Positions 7,601 to 9,249 of a stretch of DNA of 9,249 nt are shown in pieces. This stretch comes from Schaalia odontolytica (GTDB lineage: Bacteria > Actinomycetota > Actinomycetes > Actinomycetales > Actinomycetaceae): positions 1 to 9,249 of the forward strand of contig CATYYP010000055.1 of NCBI GenBank assembly GCA_958415245.1, written 5' to 3'. Numbering within the stretch: the stretch's first letter is position 1; every line of letters begins with the position of its first letter. The notes under the pieces are model-generated. The model was given only the letters and a program-made list of their open reading frames with translations. It was not told the origin of the DNA and searched no databases. Position numbers and translations under genes: made by a program.

Positions 7601-7924
7601 AAGCTCGGCGGGCAGGCCGTGCGTGTCCCAGCCGAAGCGGCGCTCGACGCGGTGGCCCTTCATAGTCTGGTAGCGGCCCACGACGTCCTTGACGTAGCCG
7701 GTCAGGAGGTGACCGTAGTGGGGCAGGCCGTTGGCGAAAGGCGGGCCATCGTAGAACACGAACTCGTTGGAGCCATTCTCGCCGGCGTCGCGCATCTCAA
7801 TGGACTTGAGGAAGGTGTCGTTGCTGGCCCAGAACGCCAGGGTGCCCTCTTCCATCGTGGGGAAGGAAGGGCTGGGGTCCACCTCGTCTTGCCGGTGGCG
7901 GGGGTAGAAGCCGTGCTTCGTCAT
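4649..7924 (-). CDS. ileS: Isoleucyl-tRNA synthetase, type 2 (eukaryote-like)
   Basis: IleRS charges tRNA-Ile with isoleucine using ATP and hydrolyses mischarged Val-tRNA-Ile. The 1091-residue product begins [20 protein letters not shown]. The class I motifs are intact: [12 protein letters not shown] (HIGH motif HYGH, 69-72), [10 protein letters not shown] (98-107) and KMSKS (653-657). The CP1 editing domain shows [11 protein letters not shown] (249-259) and [15 protein letters not shown] (359-373), where Q365 occupies a variable position. HCWRCRKPL (447-455) is a probable zinc site, and [17 protein letters not shown] (502-518) is a family signature. The C-terminal anticodon-binding region ends AVSVAKH. 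Length and motif style match the actinobacterial type 2 enzymes, a class generally insensitive to mupirocin. The start is ATG at 7924, preceded by GAGGA at 5-nt spacing. A longer frame to ATG 8008 would run through the T-box leader and is rejected. Expression is controlled by the T-box immediately upstream. Confidence 0.98.
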   Translation of the reverse strand: MTKHGFYPRHRQDEVDPSPSFPTMEEGTLAFWASNDTFLKSIEMRDAGENGSNEFVFYDGPPFANGLPHYGHLLTGYVKDVVGRYQTMKGHRVERRFGWDTHGLPAELEAQRQLGIEDVTEITREGGVGIEAFNAACRSSVLRYTKEWEEYVTRQARWVDFEHDYKTLDMSYTESVIWAFKQLYDKGLAYQGHRVLPYCWNDRTPLSNHELKMDDDVYQDRTDNTVTVGLRLEKKLREDSARPELALIWTTTPWTLPSNTAVAVGPEIEYSLVEVAPDHEGNLAGERVLIATDLIPAYAKELGEEPTVVATYKGSELVGTHYHPIYDYFDTPERRAEGGAPGPNGWSIIAADYVTTTDGTGLVHQAPAFGEDDMWTCMEYGIGVVLPVDEGGVFTSEVSDYEGMQIFDANRYVVADLREQGGPIARRAPEIRAVLVREKSYVHSYPHCWRCRKPLMYKAVSSWFVRVTEIRDRMVELNQEITWTPSHTKDGIFGKWLEGARDWSISRNRFWGAPIPVWVSDDPAYPRTDVYGSIAELEADFGVKVTDFHRPFIDSLTRPNPDDPTGKSTMRRISDVFDCWFESGSMPFAQVHYPFENQEWFENHYPGDFIVEYIGQTRGWFYTLHVLATALFDRPAFRSCVSHGIVLGDDGLKMSKSLRNYPDVAEVFNKYGSDAMRWFLMSSPVVRGGNLIVKEESIRDTVRQVLLPIWNTYYFFTLYAGACNKGEGYEATRIDLSSPEAVAALAQMDRYLLAHTRTLAEDVRGALDGYDVAGACEAIRDYLDVLTNWYVRTQRQRFWDEDGAAFDTLYTALVTLMELAAPLLPLLSEEIWRGLTGGESVHLVDFPVIDEAVDAPELVAAMDEVRSIVSAAHALRKTHQLRVRQPLASLLVVSENFAALEPFADLIASEVNVKSVVFSAPQDSGLSVRTELALNPRAFDPAVRKLTSQLFKAQKSGEWEVVDGECRFASVELDGAPLVLTGYMFSVSTSVDAAEGQVADVLASGTFVVLDTELTPELEAEGYARDVVRAVQDERKNAGLHIADRIDLSLTVPANHVADVETWRDMIAAETLALSLTVEAGDKLAVSVAKH

Positions 7925-8145
7925 GAGTGTCCTCGTCTCGCGCCTATACAGGGACGAGGACCGGCGTCGCCGGCACCCGCGGTACCACCCCGCTTGCCGC
8001 TCCCTCACCGGGTGCAGCCGCTTCGTTGGGGCTGTGTCGGGCCCTCCCGTCCGGTTCTACTGGAGGGGACGAGGCCGTGGCCGGCTTTCGCGTTCCTCTT
8101 TCTTCCGGATGCTCCCCGGTGATACCCCGCGTAAGCGGGCCGGAT
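7925..8145 (-). ncRNA. Translational T-box riboswitch (ileS leader, tRNA-Ile sensing)
   Basis: The leader RNA read on the minus strand has every expected T-box part in order. Stem I is ultrashort: CCGG (8143-8140), the hairpin CCCGC-TTAC-GCGGG (8139-8126), the bulge GTATCA, then CCGG (8119-8116). The bulge contains ATC at 8123-8121, an isoleucine codon, as specifier. A middle region follows with CAGTAGAACCGGACGGG, typical of the stem II/pseudoknot part. The T-box core is TGGTACCGCG at 7987-7978, inside GGGGTGGTACCGCGGG. The variable base of TGGN is T, which pairs with an A discriminator as in tRNA-Ile. Downstream there is no U-tract. Instead GTCCTCGTC (7961-7953) can pair with GACGAGGAC (7937-7929), which contains the ileS SD. 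This is the actinobacterial class of T-box acting on translation initiation: uncharged tRNA-Ile would favour the form with a free SD. Confidence 0.95.
7929..7961 (-). promoter_or_regulatory. SD-sequestering helix of the ileS T-box
   Basis: On the minus strand GTCCTCGTC (7961-7953) is a perfect 9-base complement of GACGAGGAC (7937-7929), with a 15-nt loop. The second arm holds the SD GAGGA, 5 nt before the ileS ATG. The bases CGTCCC (7956-7951) overlap the first arm and are the usual partner of the T-box GGG...GCG in the tRNA-bound form, so the two folds exclude each other. This shows a translational rather than a transcriptional switch. Confidence 0.88.
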
Positions 8146-8159
8146 CGTAGCGAAAAACC

Positions 8160-8165
8160 AGTGTA
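8160..8165 (-). promoter_or_regulatory. Candidate -10 element for the ileS T-box transcript
   Basis: TACACT read from 8165 to 8160 sits 16 bp upstream of a second similar hexamer, TACGAT (8149-8144), both within a repeated TTCGCTAC. The first would start the RNA near 8152, just before stem I. The second would start it inside stem I and destroy it, so I prefer TACACT. No good -35 is visible. Confidence 0.4.
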
Positions 8166-8306
8166 GCGAAGAAACTCCCGCGCGCCCACTGGGCGGAGCG
8201 TCTGTCTGCACACAGCACACCTGTGAGCGCTCGTCGTCGCGCGCGTAGACGACGGCCTGGTGGGCCGTGGTCGGCGAGTGTTCGGAGGGGTGTGGGTCTT
8301 CTGTCC
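8166..8306. other. Divergent intergenic region between ileS leader and permease, with short inverted repeats
   Basis: No gene is supported here. It holds four small perfect inverted repeats: CGCCC/GGGCG (8183-8195), CACAG/CTGTG (8211-8225, loop CACAC), CGTCGTC/GACGACG (8232-8254, 9-nt loop) and CGGCC/GGCCG (8253-8267). Any could be an operator for the permease or ileS promoters, but short GC palindromes are common by chance in such DNA. Confidence 0.35.
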
Positions 8307-8312
8307 TAGAGT
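8307..8312 (+). promoter_or_regulatory. Candidate -10 placing a leaderless start on the permease
   Basis: TAGAGT at 8307-8312 is followed by exactly 6 nt and then the GTG start at 8319. A TSS at the usual distance would fall on the G of the start codon, making the mRNA leaderless. This fits the absence of a spaced Shine-Dalgarno. The -35 region is not recognisable. Confidence 0.5.
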
Positions 8313-8318
8313 TGTGGG

Positions 8319-9203
8319 GTGAGTGTAGTGGAGACGAAACGCCCTGCGCGTCCCTGGGGTGCGCTTATCGGCGCGCTTGTGTTGATGGCCCTGGTTGCCG
8401 TGTGGGCCACGCAGGGACCCCTGGCCGGATCGGGCCTGCCCATTGGTCGCGCGGCGACGATCGCCGTGGGCATGACCCTGCAGGCGATTCCCTTCCTGCT
8501 TCTGGGCGTGTTCGTCGCAGAACTCATCGAGGCCTTCGTCTCCCCCGCCCTGATCGCGCGCGTGTTTCCGACGAACCCGGTGGCATCCGTGTTGACCGCT
8601 CTCGTCGCTGCTTTCCTGCTTCCCGTGTGCGATTGTTCGGCGGTGCCGATCTTCCGTTCACTGCTGCGCAAAGGCGTGCCTCTGTCGGCGGCGACCACTC
8701 TCATGCTGGCATCCCCCGCGATCAATCCCCTGGTGATTGCGTCAACGTATTACGCGTTCGGCTCGTGGGCGATTGTGGGTGCGCGTATCGGGCTGAGCAT
8801 CATCGTCGCGTTGTCGGTGGGCCTGTCGACGCTGGCTTCTCCTCCGAGCGCCCTGCGCGAGGAAGCCCACGTCCACGACGGGGACTCATGCGGATGTGAC
8901 GGCGGCTGCGAGACGCCGGACCGCTCGCTCTCTGGCGTCCTTGGCGCGACCGGTCATTCCTTCGGGCGGATCCTGCCCTACCTGCTGGGCGGCGTGGCCG
9001 CCTCGACAGCGGCGCAGGTGTTCTGGCCGGTGTCTTCCCTGCTCGCGGGCCTGCCCGCTCCCGGCGCGCTGGCGCTCATGATGGCGGCGGGCTTCGCCCT
9101 GTCGCTGTGCTCCTCTTCGGACGCGGTGATCGCACGTTCGCTGGCCTCCCTCGCGCCGCAGGGTGCACTCATGGGGTTTTTTTTATATGTGACGATGATG
9201 TAA
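8319..9203 (+). CDS. ArsP/DUF318-type membrane permease with Cys/His-rich loop (3' end doubtful)
   Basis: This is an integral membrane permease of the ArsP_1/DUF318 group, whose members include proposed metal(loid) efflux proteins; the substrate here is not known. The 294-residue frame has about seven to eight hydrophobic segments (roughly 13-30, 45-70, 88-103, 121-147, 149-172, 216-234, 242-265, 280 onward). Family signatures are LLPVCDCSAVPIFRSLLRKG (100-119) with Cys104 and Cys106, LASPAINPLVIASTYY (130-145) and AAGFALSLCSSSDAV (256-270). A soluble loop between the two halves carries HVHDGDSCGCDGGCE (184-198), a likely metal-binding patch. The start is GTG at 8319 with no spaced SD; GTG at 8328 is the alternative. 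The end is suspicious: after GALMGF the family would continue with a conserved transmembrane segment, but here a run of eight T and C-poor sequence leads to TAA at 9201. I treat the C-terminus as truncated or misread. A YcgQ/TIGR03943-type partner may lie beyond. Confidence 0.85.
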   Translation: MSVVETKRPARPWGALIGALVLMALVAVWATQGPLAGSGLPIGRAATIAVGMTLQAIPFLLLGVFVAELIEAFVSPALIARVFPTNPVASVLTALVAAFLLPVCDCSAVPIFRSLLRKGVPLSAATTLMLASPAINPLVIASTYYAFGSWAIVGARIGLSIIVALSVGLSTLASPPSALREEAHVHDGDSCGCDGGCETPDRSLSGVLGATGHSFGRILPYLLGGVAASTAAQVFWPVSSLLAGLPAPGALALMMAAGFALSLCSSSDAVIARSLASLAPQGALMGFFLYVTMM

Positions 9204-9249
9204 TTGTTGTAGGTGGGTGTTTTGTGGTCGTAGTTTGTAGGTGATAGTG
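9177..9249. other. T/G-rich, C-depleted terminal segment, probable low-quality sequence end
   Basis: From 9177 the sequence begins with eight T and then has only two C in 73 bases and about 36% G+C, after a gene that is clearly G/C-rich up to 9176. The expected permease C-terminus is replaced by stop codons. The abrupt change at the very end of the window suggests unreliable base calls at a contig end rather than biology. Confidence 0.6.

Noticed and set aside
7925..8008. N-terminal extension of IleRS to ATG 8008
   Set aside because: The added 28 residues are Arg-rich and translate the T-box sequence itself. ATG 7924 has the SD that the riboswitch sequesters.
5288..8122. 944-codon open frame on the plus strand opposite ileS
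   Set aside because: It is an antisense shadow of a certain, motif-complete ileS in high-GC DNA. Its translation is Val/Gly/Arg/His-rich without domain patterns, it has no supported start, and it also runs across the T-box.
1..9249. Search for CRISPR arrays, transposases, tRNA or rRNA genes, phage or defence genes
   Set aside because: No regularly spaced repeats, tRNA cloverleaf, rRNA signature or mobile-element protein is visible. The gene content is chromosomal housekeeping, and no novel multi-gene defence-like system is supported.

Overview
The window is high-GC bacterial DNA. Coding is dense, with G/C-rich third positions, strong AGGAGG-type Shine-Dalgarno (SD) sites and a translational T-box of the kind seen before actinobacterial ileS. 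All of this points to an actinomycete. The order folC / two small ORFs / ileS and the protein styles suggest an Actinomycetaceae member (Actinomyces/Schaalia type), but that is inference from memory, not a search.

Layout. Positions 1-1563 (minus strand) hold dhaK and the start of dhaL, the kinase subunits of a PEP/PTS-dependent dihydroxyacetone kinase. dhaL runs off the left edge, and any dhaM partner would lie beyond it. A large hairpin (1634-1675) separates them from folC (1683-3353, minus), a folylpolyglutamate/dihydrofolate synthase with an unusual acidic N-terminal extension of about 110 residues. A divergent promoter region (3354-3585) leads to two small plus-strand genes. The first (3586-3942) encodes a coiled coil joined to a C-terminal segment resembling the ribosomal L7/L12 C-terminal domain. 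The second (4016-4504) encodes a 162-residue protein I do not recognise. They converge on ileS (4649-7924, minus) across two strong hairpins. ileS encodes a 1091-residue type 2 isoleucyl-tRNA synthetase. Its leader (about 7925-8145) is a complete T-box riboswitch: ultrashort stem I with an ATC isoleucine specifier, the T-box core TGGTACCGCG, and a helix that can bury the ileS SD. Divergent from it, 8319-9203 (plus) encodes an ArsP/DUF318-type permease with a Cys/His-rich central loop, apparently translated from a leaderless GTG start.

How the parts relate. Most genes are core metabolism: folate, tRNA charging and triose catabolism. The best-supported regulation is tRNA-Ile sensing upstream of ileS. 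The last ~73 bases are T/G-rich with only two C, unlike the rest of the window, and look like a degraded or low-quality sequence end, so the C-terminus of the permease should not be trusted. I found no CRISPR array, transposase, rRNA or tRNA gene. The least explained items are the two small genes between folC and ileS and the FolC extension.
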